Assembly (NCBI GenBank): GCA_022448945.1
Contig: JAKVCV010000013.1
Span: 42,716-106,715, forward strand
Source of the DNA: Saprospiraceae bacterium
Lineage (GTDB): Bacteria > Bacteroidota > Bacteroidia > Chitinophagales > Saprospiraceae
DNA: 64,000 nt
Reading direction: 5' to 3'
Both the position numbers and the translations under genes were made by a program. The notes under the pieces were generated by a model. That model saw nothing but the letters and a program-made list of their open reading frames with translations, had not been told where the DNA came from and made no database searches. Numbering within the stretch: position 1 is the stretch's first letter; each line of letters opens with the position of its first letter. Of the stretch, positions 1 through 9,927 are shown piece by piece.

Positions 1-3000
1 CCTAATTCCGTAAAACTTTCATCACCATCAATTTCATTTACTGGAATTCCTGAAGCATTAGATACTAACTCTAGTAATTTTTGCTCTATTTTGTTAGCAT
101 CAAAGTGCTTTGATCTGTTTTCTGAGGGACGATGCAAAACAACAAGTTTTGCATGGGGACTAGCAACAGCACGTTCTAATACTTTCATAGCCAAATCAGG
201 ACAAATACCCTTAATGCCCCTATCTTCAAAAAAGTTTATAGCTTCTTTGCTCATCCCTTCACCCTTCCATGGTCCCCAGGCAATAGAACGAACTGAATTG
301 CCGTTAGAGGTTTCTTCTTCTGCAAATTCATTTAACCATTGATTTGCTGCTGCATAATGTTCTAATCCTTTAGACAAGGAGGGGAGTATTGAAGATATTG
401 AAGAAAATAAGACCTGATGTTTGGGTTTTATCGACTGAAGTAACAACAAAGCATCTTTTTTAATTTTTTTTGCATTAATATCAGTTACTCCGGCAAGATG
501 AAATAGTATATCAACTTTTTTGTTATAAGATTTTGTGAACTTTTCTATAGCTTTTTTATCTAAAAGGTCTATTTGGACCCAATGACCTTTACCGCCAAAC
601 GCTTGAATTTTGGAAATTAAGGTGTTGTTTTTTAGTTCTGAACGATGTATTAATGTTAGATCTGCCTGATAGTTTTTTGCGAGATAAAGTGCTAATTTTT
701 TGCCAATTCCTCCTGAAGCACCCGTAATAATACAATGTATTTCTTTTTTTAATATTGTTTTACTTTGATGGGGTCTTTTCCATATTAAACCACCAGCTCT
801 GTCATGTTCTACTAGGTGTAACCAGTCCTGAATTTTATCTTCTATATCGATATTATCATCTATATTTTTTGTAATTATTGAATTTCCAGGATTAATGGGG
901 TTTGTATTATAAATCCAATAACTTTTTTTGTTATAACTACTTACTGGTAAATTGTAGCTGTATTTTGGTTTAGATAACCTAACAGGTGCACCAGCCAAAA
1001 ATAATTTAGCTGCACTATAGCGTATTTGTCCTTTAACTTTTGGGTTACAGGAGGGTATTGTTTCAAAGGAAAACCCACGATTGGTTAGTGCTGTTAGTGT
1101 TCGATCAGGACCAATCTCTATAAGATGCGTTACGTTACATATATTATTTATTGCTTTGCTAAAGTTGACTGGTTTTATTGCGTGTTGTAACCAATAGTTT
1201 GAATCAACTTTATCAATTATTTCACCACTAGTATCTGAAATCCATGGTATTTCAGGCTTATTAAATTTTGTGTTCTTAAGTGTTTTTATCCAATCCAGAC
1301 TTGCTGATTTAATAGAAGTAGAATGAAATGCTTTGTTAACATTTAATTGTAAAGTAGGAATATTTAAATTCTTACATTTTATTTTTAAGTTTTTTATGTC
1401 TTCAGGATTACCACTTAATACATATTGTTTTTTACCGTTTATTACAGATAATTCTATAGTGTTTTTTAGAAGTTCTTCTAATTGTTCCTTTGAACATTTT
1501 ATTGAAAGCATACTCCCTTTAGGAGAGTCAGCCATTTTTTCCCCTCTTATCACAAGTGTTTTTAGTGCTGTTTTGAGTGATATTGTTCCAGATAGAACAG
1601 AAGCCGTAAAAGATCCTACTGAATGTCCTAGTAAACATGTAGGTTCTATTCCCCAGGATTTCCATAGTTCACATAAAGCATATTGAAATGAAAGGATTGC
1701 AGCTTGTGTATATTCAGTTTCGAGGAGACCAGGTTTAGTGCCTTCGAGCCGAGCCAATAAATCAAACTTATTACCTAAAATAGAATGGCACAAAAGTAGT
1801 TTTTGTTTAAACACTTTATAATATAAGAATTCTTTGTGCATGCCATGGTATGCAGAACCCTGACCAGAAAAAATAAATCCTATTGAAGGTTGTATAGCAT
1901 TTATTGCTTGTGTTTTTTCAATATTTGCAGAAATGTCTCCCTTTTTAGGTTCTACAATTGCAATGCGATATTTATGTAGTGACCTTGAACAACTAAGTTG
2001 TTGACTAACTTCAGGAGCTTTAACATTTGGATTGGAGAATAACCAGTTATCTAATTGTGCAGTATTTTTTTTCAAAGCTTTTATAGAAGGTGCGGATATT
2101 AAAAAAAGATCAGGGCCGTTATTTTTTTGGAAAAGATCGTCACCTTTTTCTATAATCGTGTGTACATTAGTTCCAGTAAATCCAAAGCTGCTTAATGCGG
2201 CAAAATTAGTGGATATTGGAGTAGATTCTATGGGTAGTGAAATTCTACTAGTGTCTATATGTTCCGAAATTTCTTTAAGGTTTAAGTTTGCAGGTACGAT
2301 CTGTTGTTGAAGAGAAAGCACTACTTTTAGTAAACCAGTTAATCCAGCTGCTGCTTCCAGATGTCCAATATTGGTTTTTACAGCTCCTACAAGTATAGGT
2401 TCTTTTTCGCCATAGATACTAGCTATACTTTCTGCCTCAATAGCATCTCCTAATCTTGTTCCTGTTCCATGTGATTCGATATAGCCTATTTCTTCTGGTT
2501 GGACTTCTGCACGTTTTAAAGTATCTAGAATTACTGCCTTTTGAGCACCTCCCGAAGGTGCTGTAAAACCATTACTTTTCCCATCATGATTTATCGAAGT
2601 GCTCCTTATCCATGCAACTACTTGATTGCCCTCTCTTTTAACGATGTCAGATCTTTGAATAATAAATGCTACTGCACCTTCACCACGAACATAACCATCT
2701 GCATCTTTGCTGAATGTTCTGCATCTTCCTGAAGGTGAGAGAGCACCAATACTAGAAAAGTATATTGATCCTTCGGGTCTAAGAATAAGGTTTACTCCAC
2801 CTACAATTGCTGTTTCACATTCTCCTCTTTCTAGTGCTGAACATGCTAAATGTAATGCAACAAGAGAAGATGAACATGCTGTATCAACAGTTACGGATGG
2901 TCCACGTGTACCTAAAAGATAAGAAATTCTTCCAGATATTGCTGAAGGGTGCACACCTGATCCAGACCATACATTTAGTGCTTCAGGGTTTGAATATAGT

Positions 3001-5339
3001 CCTTGTAGACTGTATTCAGATGGTGCAGCAGCAAAATATACGCCTATCTTTTTACCTTCTAGGCTATCTGGAGCCATCTGTGCTGATTCAAGAGCATGCC
3101 AGCAAACTTCTAATGCAAGTCGATGTTGAGGGTCCATACTTTGTGCTTCTTTAGGAAGAATACCAAAGTGTTCAGCATCAAACAGGTCTATATTTTCAAG
3201 AAATGCTCCAGATTTGCTTACTATTTTATTTTTATTAAATAGATGATTTTCAGGCCATCTTTTAAAAGGGATTTCATTAACAAGATCTGTTTTGTTTATA
3301 AGTGCTTCCCAAAATGCTGATGGGGATTCAATGTTATTAGGGAATCGACAGCCCATCCCAATTATTGCAATTGGGGTATTGTTTTTCTTTAAGAACTCAG
3401 TTTTAATATCTTTTTTGCCGTTGTTGATAAAATCTGATAAATCATTAGGTGTAGAGTATTCAAAGATTAATGCTGGATTAATTTCTTTCTGCAAATGAAA
3501 AGATAGTTCAGCACAAAGTTCTATAACTTGAATAGAGTCTAATCCTATTTCAAAAAAGTTTTTATTTTGATTTTCTTTAGAAATGTTTTGCTTAAGAATC
3601 TGTTGGCAAAGATTGTTTATCATATTGCCATTAATATTTCCTTCAGAAATGCTTCTTTCTTCAATGGTGTTTATTTTACCTTTTTCATATGCTATTAGTG
3701 TAGCACTTCTTCGAATTTTACCAGAAGTTGTTTTTTTGAGTTTTCTTGCTTTTGTAAAGATTAATTTATTAGGGCGGATTCTATGATTCCTTGATATAGA
3801 GAACAATATTGATTCAACTAATGAATTCGTTATTTCTTCCTTTGTTTCAATAAAGACTAACAATTCTCCCTTTATATTATTTACTGCACAAACACAGCCC
3901 GTACGAACAGCATTATGGGCCTCCTCAACACTTTTTTCAATATCTTGAGGCCAATGGTTCTGACCACGTACAATAATTATATCTTTTAATCGACCACAAA
4001 TGTAAAGTTCATTTTCGATGTATATTCCAATATCACCAGTACGTAGCCATCCTTTATATTTTCCAGTGCTAATAAAACTGTCAGAACTTTGGATGTTCCA
4101 ATAACCTTTTGCAACAGAACTACTTTTTAACCATATTTCCCCAATTTGATTTTTGGCTACTTTAATTTTTGTCTGAGGATCAATAATCATTATTTCCTGA
4201 TCCAACCATATTGTGCCTACAGAAATTAGCAGTTTGCTATGTTTGTCGTTGTTTGTTTTATGGATAATCTTACCTTCTTTAAAAGCAGTATTATCAACAT
4301 ATATTGAGTTAAAAGACTTTGAAAAATGAGGTTTACACGTTACTGCTACAGTAGATTCTGCTAAACCATACATGGGGTTAAATGCTTCCCATTTAAAACC
4401 ATTTATATGAAATTTTTTATTAAATAATGTAAGTGTATCTAGTTGAATAGGTTCAGCACCTGAACCTGCAACAGTCCAGGATGATAGATCTATAGTTTGA
4501 TCTAATTGTATCTTTTGAGCACATAGATTATAGGCAAAATTTGGTGCACAACTCATATTGGCTTTAAAATGAGCTATCCCTTCGAGCCATCTCTGGGGTT
4601 TTTCAAGAAAAGCAATTGGAGTCATTAAAATTGCTTCGGCTCCTTGACGTATATTTGATAAAACTACTGCTATTAAGCCATAATCATGAAATAATGGCAA
4701 CCAAGAAAAGAAAATAGTATTGGGATTCAGACCTAGACCAATTTCCATCCCATACGTATTATGTGCTAAATTACCATTAGTTAAAATAACACCTTTTGGA
4801 TGCGATATTGATCCTGAGGTATATTGTAACATTGCAATGCTATCTAAATTAAAAGCATTTTCATCCCATTTTATTGGTGAATTTGGGTTTTTAAAGTTGT
4901 TTGTGGGGATCCATTTAAGGGAGGTAATATCGGGAGCAAATGCTTCAAGCATAGGCAGTTGATCAAGAAATGTTTGAGAACTTAGTATAGCTCTAGGTTT
5001 ACAATCTGCTAATACTCCACGTAATCTACCCAAGCTGGCAGCAGGTTGAGATGGGTCTGGGGGAGCAACAGGAACAGCTATAATTCCAGACCCTATACAA
5101 GCTAAATAGGTAGCAATACAATCTAATGGGTTTAGGTAAAGTAAAAGTGCTCGTTCACCTGGCTGAATTTGTTTTTGTAGTTCTAGGGCAATGGCTGTAA
5201 CTTCGTCCAATAGATCTTTCCATGTCCATTCTGTTATTTTTCCAGAAGCTTCTCCTTCGTCAAGAAAACGGAATGCAATTTTATTGCTTTTTTTTTCAGT
5301 ATGGTTAAGGAATAATGAAAATAAAGTTTCAGCCAACAT
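1..5339 (-). CDS. FAAL-ACP-KS-AT-KR-ACP polyketide synthase, C-terminus beyond window
   Basis: Large multidomain enzyme read on the minus strand from an ATG at 5339, open to the window edge (about 1779 codons visible). Domains in order: fatty-acyl-AMP ligase (about 1-560; P-loop YTSGSISHPKGV near residue 170), a carrier domain (LDSIQVIEL near 600), ketosynthase (PIAIIGMGCRFP near 651, active Cys in DTACSSS near 816, HGTGT near 955, NIGHLEAAAG near 990), acyltransferase (GQG near 1153, GHSVG near 1236), ketoreductase (TGASGGIGKK near 1535, catalytic Ser near 1646 and YAAAN near 1661) and the start of a second carrier domain. The AT motif AFHS near 1334 is of the malonyl-CoA type. Family knowledge suggests that the ligase adenylates a fatty acid and loads it on the first carrier, after which one extension and a ketoreduction follow. 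No dehydratase or enoylreductase is visible between AT and KR. Product unknown; the rest of the cluster lies to the left. Confidence 0.93.
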   Translation of the reverse strand, partial: MLAETLFSLFLNHTEKKSNKIAFRFLDEGEASGKITEWTWKDLLDEVTAIALELQKQIQPGERALLLYLNPLDCIATYLACIGSGIIAVPVAPPDPSQPAASLGRLRGVLADCKPRAILSSQTFLDQLPMLEAFAPDITSLKWIPTNNFKNPNSPIKWDENAFNLDSIAMLQYTSGSISHPKGVILTNGNLAHNTYGMEIGLGLNPNTIFFSWLPLFHDYGLIAVVLSNIRQGAEAILMTPIAFLEKPQRWLEGIAHFKANMSCAPNFAYNLCAQKIQLDQTIDLSSWTVAGSGAEPIQLDTLTLFNKKFHINGFKWEAFNPMYGLAESTVAVTCKPHFSKSFNSIYVDNTAFKEGKIIHKTNNDKHSKLLISVGTIWLDQEIMIIDPQTKIKVAKNQIGEIWLKSSSVAKGYWNIQSSDSFISTGKYKGWLRTGDIGIYIENELYICGRLKDIIIVRGQNHWPQDIEKSVEEAHNAVRTGCVCAVNNIKGELLVFIETKEEITNSLVESILFSISRNHRIRPNKLIFTKARKLKKTTSGKIRRSATLIAYEKGKINTIEERSISEGNINGNMINNLCQQILKQNISKENQNKNFFEIGLDSIQVIELCAELSFHLQKEINPALIFEYSTPNDLSDFINNGKKDIKTEFLKKNNTPIAIIGMGCRFPNNIESPSAFWEALINKTDLVNEIPFKRWPENHLFNKNKIVSKSGAFLENIDLFDAEHFGILPKEAQSMDPQHRLALEVCWHALESAQMAPDSLEGKKIGVYFAAAPSEYSLQGLYSNPEALNVWSGSGVHPSAISGRISYLLGTRGPSVTVDTACSSSLVALHLACSALERGECETAIVGGVNLILRPEGSIYFSSIGALSPSGRCRTFSKDADGYVRGEGAVAFIIQRSDIVKREGNQVVAWIRSTSINHDGKSNGFTAPSGGAQKAVILDTLKRAEVQPEEIGYIESHGTGTRLGDAIEAESIASIYGEKEPILVGAVKTNIGHLEAAAGLTGLLKVVLSLQQQIVPANLNLKEISEHIDTSRISLPIESTPISTNFAALSSFGFTGTNVHTIIEKGDDLFQKNNGPDLFLISAPSIKALKKNTAQLDNWLFSNPNVKAPEVSQQLSCSRSLHKYRIAIVEPKKGDISANIEKTQAINAIQPSIGFIFSGQGSAYHGMHKEFLYYKVFKQKLLLCHSILGNKFDLLARLEGTKPGLLETEYTQAAILSFQYALCELWKSWGIEPTCLLGHSVGSFTASVLSGTISLKTALKTLVIRGEKMADSPKGSMLSIKCSKEQLEELLKNTIELSVINGKKQYVLSGNPEDIKNLKIKCKNLNIPTLQLNVNKAFHSTSIKSASLDWIKTLKNTKFNKPEIPWISDTSGEIIDKVDSNYWLQHAIKPVNFSKAINNICNVTHLIEIGPDRTLTALTNRGFSFETIPSCNPKVKGQIRYSAAKLFLAGAPVRLSKPKYSYNLPVSSYNKKSYWIYNTNPINPGNSIITKNIDDNIDIEDKIQDWLHLVEHDRAGGLIWKRPHQSKTILKKEIHCIITGASGGIGKKLALYLAKNYQADLTLIHRSELKNNTLISKIQAFGGKGHWVQIDLLDKKAIEKFTKSYNKKVDILFHLAGVTDINAKKIKKDALLLLQSIKPKHQVLFSSISSILPSLSKGLEHYAAANQWLNEFAEEETSNGNSVRSIAWGPWKGEGMSKEAINFFEDRGIKGICPDLAMKVLERAVASPHAKLVVLHRPSENRSKHFDANKIEQKLLELVSNASGIPVNEIDGDESFTEL

Positions 5340-5682
5340 AAAATGCACTTAGAGTTTTATTGATTAAATAATTTCAATGATAGTATTTAATAGAGTGGGA
5401 TCTGATTTATTCTAAAAATATAAATGGTAAAAAAAGCAGTATTTTTTTAATTAAGATATAATTAATTGCTTCTGCAATACCCTTATAAAATCAACTTTTA
5501 TTTGTTTTACTTCAATTAACTTGCTGATTTAGAGTGCAAAGTTACTAATATTTTTTTTTATGCCAAGCGTTTTTTCTAGTTATATCAAATAACCAAAATC
5601 TTGTATATTAATTCCAATAAATCAAATTTATAGTAGGAGTTATATTGTAGGGAACATTTAGATCATCATAAAAAAAGGACAT
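5340..5682. other. Intergenic region upstream of the PKS
   Basis: AT-rich stretch between the PKS start and the stop of the TonB receptor gene, both on the minus strand. Apart from the promoter at 5537-5567 nothing coding or strongly structured is seen. The PKS transcript would have an untranslated leader of roughly 190 nt. Confidence 0.5.
5537..5567 (-). promoter_or_regulatory. Bacteroidota-type promoter for the PKS
   Basis: Read on the minus strand there is CTTGG at 5563-5567, about 19 nt of spacer, then TAACTTTG at 5537-5544. This matches the Bacteroidota -33 (TTG) and -7 (TAnnTTTG) elements. It faces the PKS start at 5339. The assignment rests on consensus only. Confidence 0.55.
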
Positions 5683-8169
5683 TTAAAAATGACCTCTAAG
5701 GGTTACTATTATATTCATCCCTGGAGCTGAAACACCCGAACCATATGGACGATAATGCCAGTCCAGTATATTTTCAACTCCTAAATTAATAGAGAAAAAC
5801 TTATGTAATTTTAAGCTTGCATATATGTTTATTGTAAACCATGCAGGAGTGCCTTCAGGAAGTGCCTTGTCAAGGTTTTCAGAACTGTCATCTGAGTAAT
5901 CCTCAAGCTTTTTGGTCCCATTAAATTTGACATTAAATCTAGTTTGGAATATTTTACGTTTATATCCCAAATCAAATTGACCATATAAAGGAGGAATATG
6001 GGCTAGAGGTTTGTCATCCATATGAGTTTCTAATTCTCTGCCTTCAATGTAATTAATACCCATTCTCATAAAGATATTTTCATTAAATTCAACATTCATA
6101 TTTGCACTAACACCCCAAATTGTTGCTTCTCCGGAATTTGTATTGGCATAAATTTTTCTGTATGAGCCATCATAATACATGCTATCAACCCCGTTTAAGG
6201 TAAAGGGGTCTTGCAGGATTGCGTCAAAAAGGTGTGTGTAAAATGTAGATACAGAGACTCTTACCTGTTTTTTAAATTGTTTCGCTATAGTAGCTTCAAA
6301 GTTAAAGGCTTGTTCTGGTTTGATGTCAGGATTAGGTATAGTGATGTTGTCTCCTTTAGCACGTATTTTGCCAAAATCATCAATATTAGGGGTTCTAAAT
6401 GAAGAGGATACTGTTGTGTTAAATTGAAATTGGTGTCCCAAATCCCAGGCCAAGGCTAAACTGCCTGTTACAGCATGGTTGCTAGAAGTGATATTATTAT
6501 AAGGTAAATTGTATAAAAGGCTGTCCAAAAAATTTGCTGACAAATAAGAATAGGCATATCTGACACCTCCAATTAAATTTGCTTTTTTACCAATCTGTTG
6601 TTTATAACTAACATATACTCCTGCAGTAGTCATATAACTTCCACCATCAGGATATCTAGTTCCAAGACCACGATTAGACCATTCTCCAGTTTCAATATTT
6701 TGAGATTCGAATTTTGAATTGACAATATTATGAGTGAATTCAAATCCATAGAGTAAATTAGATTTAGGTTGATTTTTTTTATTTATTATTTTAATAAAAT
6801 CAGCATTAATAGTAGTTACATAGACATTTTCTTGTTGAATTCTACGTAAAGGGTCATTGAATTTTCGAATAATTCTATCTTCATCTATTTTTTGGAAGGC
6901 AGCTACTATGTTAGCATTACTAAAGATTCCTTTTTTATTGCTGATTTTAGTTGTAAATGCAGTAAATAGCCGTTGTTGTGGCCCGTAAAACCACTCGGCA
7001 TATTTGAAAGTTTGTTTAGTAATTTGGTTATTTGATATTGTTACATCACCATCAGTGAGTTGGTCATATCGTGGAATATTACTACTGGTTGAATATTGGA
7101 TATTTAATAAAAATTCAAGTCCTCTTTTGGGCTTGTATCGAATTTTTTGGATTGCATCTAATTGAGAATAGCGCGTGCCAATCTGAACATTTGGATTTTC
7201 ATTTATTGAAACCTGATCGGCTGTATCATTTCTACTTGCATAGAAATAACGGTTCCAGGCTAATGCCATATTAGGACTGGTTTTAAGACGACCTGCTCGA
7301 ACATCTTGAAATGCTGAATAGGTAATACTTGTAAATGAAGCAATTTTTTCATCACCTATATTTATATCTGCATGCACCGTTCCTTCCAGATTTGCAGTTG
7401 AAAAACGAGTATAAATATTTGCATCTACAGGCTTGATTTCTTTTGTTCGGAGACGCGGCGTTTTTGTATAATAATGTACTACACCACCTAGTGCATCACT
7501 ACCATACATTACAGAACCTGGCCCATGGTGTATCTCTACTCTTTCAATTGCTGCATTGTCTATTGTTATAGCATTTTGTAAGTGACCAGATCGGTATATA
7601 GCATTGTTCATTCGAACACCATCAACAACTAATAATACTTTATTGCCTTCAAAGCCACGTATAATGGGGCTTCCACCTCCCATTTGACTTTTCTGGATAT
7701 ATACTTCACCACTTTGAGAAAGAACATCTGCTGAAGTTTGAGGATTGTAAATAGTAACTTCTTTTTTACTGATTACAGTTACTTTGTTTGGAACCTCTGA
7801 TAAAGGAATTTTTTCATTTGTTGTCCCTTTACCAATTACTTCAATCGTTTGCAAAAACCCAGGTTGCATAATTACCTTTCCTTTGTTTGCTCTTATAGTG
7901 TGAATATTTAATGTCTGTTCCCGAAATTGAATACTTGAAATATGGATAGATTGATTATATCCAATATTATTAAATATAGCTTTGCCATCTATATCAGTTA
8001 TTTTATAGCTAGAGTAATCTATTTTCCCACCCTCATTAACTATATATAAAGTAGCACCAATAACTTGCAAACCTTCCTCATCTACAATAAGCAATGTATC
8101 TGAATATTGAGCACAAAGATCAAATTGAATTATTATAATACTTAACAAACATGTAAATAGTCGTAACAT
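5683..8169 (-). CDS. TonB-dependent outer-membrane receptor, heme/siderophore type
   Basis: 828-residue outer-membrane receptor with a signal peptide (about 1-20, ending LCA). A carboxypeptidase-regulatory-like beta-sandwich follows (about 25-110), then a plug domain (about 120-240, with PIIRGFEGNKVLLVVDGVRMN and GPGSVMYGSDALGGVV) and a 22-strand-type barrel ending in a terminal Phe (LRGHF). The plug pattern resembles the hemoglobin/transferrin/lactoferrin receptor subfamily, so heme or another iron source is a plausible ligand, but the ligand cannot be read from sequence. Energised uptake would need TonB-ExbBD, which is not in this window. No SusD-like partner is adjacent, which argues against glycan import. 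Confidence 0.85.
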   Translation of the reverse strand: MLRLFTCLLSIIIIQFDLCAQYSDTLLIVDEEGLQVIGATLYIVNEGGKIDYSSYKITDIDGKAIFNNIGYNQSIHISSIQFREQTLNIHTIRANKGKVIMQPGFLQTIEVIGKGTTNEKIPLSEVPNKVTVISKKEVTIYNPQTSADVLSQSGEVYIQKSQMGGGSPIIRGFEGNKVLLVVDGVRMNNAIYRSGHLQNAITIDNAAIERVEIHHGPGSVMYGSDALGGVVHYYTKTPRLRTKEIKPVDANIYTRFSTANLEGTVHADINIGDEKIASFTSITYSAFQDVRAGRLKTSPNMALAWNRYFYASRNDTADQVSINENPNVQIGTRYSQLDAIQKIRYKPKRGLEFLLNIQYSTSSNIPRYDQLTDGDVTISNNQITKQTFKYAEWFYGPQQRLFTAFTTKISNKKGIFSNANIVAAFQKIDEDRIIRKFNDPLRRIQQENVYVTTINADFIKIINKKNQPKSNLLYGFEFTHNIVNSKFESQNIETGEWSNRGLGTRYPDGGSYMTTAGVYVSYKQQIGKKANLIGGVRYAYSYLSANFLDSLLYNLPYNNITSSNHAVTGSLALAWDLGHQFQFNTTVSSSFRTPNIDDFGKIRAKGDNITIPNPDIKPEQAFNFEATIAKQFKKQVRVSVSTFYTHLFDAILQDPFTLNGVDSMYYDGSYRKIYANTNSGEATIWGVSANMNVEFNENIFMRMGINYIEGRELETHMDDKPLAHIPPLYGQFDLGYKRKIFQTRFNVKFNGTKKLEDYSDDSSENLDKALPEGTPAWFTINIYASLKLHKFFSINLGVENILDWHYRPYGSGVSAPGMNIIVTLRGHF

Positions 8170-8366
8170 AGTATGTTGTTATGGGGTCTGAACTTAGTTT
8201 TACTAATTTTTTTCGGGGGTTTTTTCGCATTATTTTTAAATCTGGAAAGACAATTTAAAGTCCCAATTTGCTTAAAATTTGAGATTATATATACATATCA
8301 ATTGTAAGATCTAATTAACATATTGGTCTTAAATTCTTTCTAAATTTTTAGTTCATTGAAAAAAAA

Positions 8367-9551
8367 TTATATATGAGGAAGCTGGATTCTAAAAGTAGTT
8401 CCTTTTTCCTCACTTGAATTCAGCACAAAAATTTTACCATTGTGATACTTTTCAATAATTCTTTTGCATAAAGATAATCCGAGACCCCATCCACGTTTTT
8501 TTGTAGAATAGCCTGGTAGGAATACTGATTTAAATTTATTTCTAGGAATTCCTTTACCTGTGTCACTAATATCAATGAATACAAATTGTTGATCTTCTTT
8601 TATTTGTGCAGTAATTTCTCCAGTTCCTTCTAATGCGTCCAAAGCATTTTTTAATAGATTTTCTATTACCCAATCAAAAAGTAGAGGATTAATATTTACT
8701 ATTATTGGATTTAATTTTTTTTCATCAGGAAAATCAAAAGTTATCCTTCTTGAGGCTCTTTGACTGATATAGTTACAGTGTTTTTGTAAATTATTGTATA
8801 TGTTAATGGGTTCTAATTTAGGAGATGTTCCTATTTTTGAGAATCTATCAGCGACTAGTTTTAGTAACTCAACATCAACATTCATTTCTTCAGCAATCAT
8901 CTTTAAATCTTCGTTATCTGAATAGGATAGTTTTAGATTTTCTATCCAGCCCATTAAAGATGAAATTGGTGTTCCTAATTGATGTGCGGTTTCTTTAGCC
9001 ATACCAACCCATACACGTTCTTGTTCGGATTGCCGGTTGAAGCTAAAAGTAAAGTAGGAGATCATCAATAAAATCCCTAGTATTGCAAATTGGAAATATG
9101 GGAACCATTCTAAGTTTGTTATTATTGTTGATTGGCGGTAATAGATATAGTTTTTGTAGGTTTCATCACCAATAATAATAGGTGTTTGGTTTTCGCTTAA
9201 ATCATTTAACTCTGCTTTAAAAAAAATGGTATCTATTTGAAAATCTTTATCGCCATAATTTCTTGTTTCTATGATATTCATATTCTCATCTGCTACAATA
9301 ACAGGAATATCTGTATTGTTTTCTAAGATCATTGAATGTAAGGTGAAATCACAATATTCATATTCCTTATCAGTAGCCATGAACATTTTTTTCTGTGCAT
9401 CAGCCCATAATTCTACATTCTTTTGTTCGTCCAATTTTAGACGATACGCTACCGAATTAGTGTAATAAATTGAAGTTGCAACTACTAAAAGAGCAATAAT
9501 TATTAATGTAAAACGCCATCTGGTGCGTTCGTATAATTTAATTCTTTTCAT
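8367..9551 (-). CDS. Membrane sensor histidine kinase (orphan)
   Basis: 394 residues. Two membrane segments (about 14-35 and 150-170) flank a small extracytoplasmic sensor region. The dimerisation/phosphoacceptor helix carries the H-box ETAHQLGTPISSLMGW with His190. The C-terminal HATPase has the N-box (ENLLKNALDALEG) and the G-boxes (DTGKGIP, GWGLGLSLCKRIIEKYH). It should autophosphorylate His190 and pass the phosphate to a response regulator, but no regulator gene is adjacent, so it is an orphan here. The H-box with QLGTP after the His is a variant often seen in Bacteroidota kinases. The signal is unknown. It is divergent from yidC across a 376-bp gap. Confidence 0.88.
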   Translation of the reverse strand: MKRIKLYERTRWRFTLIIIALLVVATSIYYTNSVAYRLKLDEQKNVELWADAQKKMFMATDKEYEYCDFTLHSMILENNTDIPVIVADENMNIIETRNYGDKDFQIDTIFFKAELNDLSENQTPIIIGDETYKNYIYYRQSTIITNLEWFPYFQFAILGILLMISYFTFSFNRQSEQERVWVGMAKETAHQLGTPISSLMGWIENLKLSYSDNEDLKMIAEEMNVDVELLKLVADRFSKIGTSPKLEPINIYNNLQKHCNYISQRASRRITFDFPDEKKLNPIIVNINPLLFDWVIENLLKNALDALEGTGEITAQIKEDQQFVFIDISDTGKGIPRNKFKSVFLPGYSTKKRGWGLGLSLCKRIIEKYHNGKIFVLNSSEEKGTTFRIQLPHI

Positions 9552-9777
9552 CTACATAAATTCTGGAGTTCCCAGATTAAATTATTCTATAGTTTTTAGA
9601 ATTATACACTTTATGTAACTAATATGCTATCTATAAAGGTATGTTTGCAAAAGACAAACACTTATATAAATTAAACTTAAGTCATATCAACCTTAAAGTC
9701 AAGGGTTTTGTTAATTGAAAAACAGTTTATTTTATACAAAGTTAATATTATTATCGATTAGTGAAAAAAAACATGGA

Positions 9778-9812
9778 ACTATGACCCTTGCCCAAAGGGT
9801 GTTTTTCATAGT
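9778..9812. other. Nested inverted repeat upstream of yidC
   Basis: Outer arms ACTATG (9778-9783) and CATAGT (9807-9812) enclose an inner hairpin ACCCTT (9784-9789)/AAGGGT (9795-9800) with loop GCCCA, followed by GTTTTT. It could be a weak terminator, an operator or a small structured RNA; the position 40 nt upstream of the yidC -7 element does not decide between these. Confidence 0.4.
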
Positions 9813-9851
9813 ACAAATATCCTAAACATTAGAATAACATTGATTTTTGTT

Positions 9852-9859
9852 TATCTTTG
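9852..9859 (+). promoter_or_regulatory. Promoter -7 element of yidC (TATCTTTG)
   Basis: Exact match to the Bacteroidota -7 consensus TAnnTTTG followed by CA, 68 nt before the yidC ATG. The expected TTG at -33 is not clear. Confidence 0.55.
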
Positions 9860-9927
9860 CAGTCTTGTAGTAGGAGAACAAAGTTTTAGTCGTATTTAAT
9901 TCTATATAACTTATTGTAAGTACAAAA

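Larger units (their letters stand above)
9552..9927. other. Divergent intergenic region between kinase and yidC
   Basis: AT-rich 376-bp gap. It holds the hairpin at 9778-9812 and the yidC promoter at 9852-9859. Nothing else is recognisable, and no convincing -7 element for the kinase was found. Confidence 0.4.

Noticed and set aside
91-4962. Several plus-strand ORFs of 60-117 codons inside 1-5339
   Set aside because: All lie antisense to the continuous PKS reading frame, which carries complete catalytic motifs. They are shadows.
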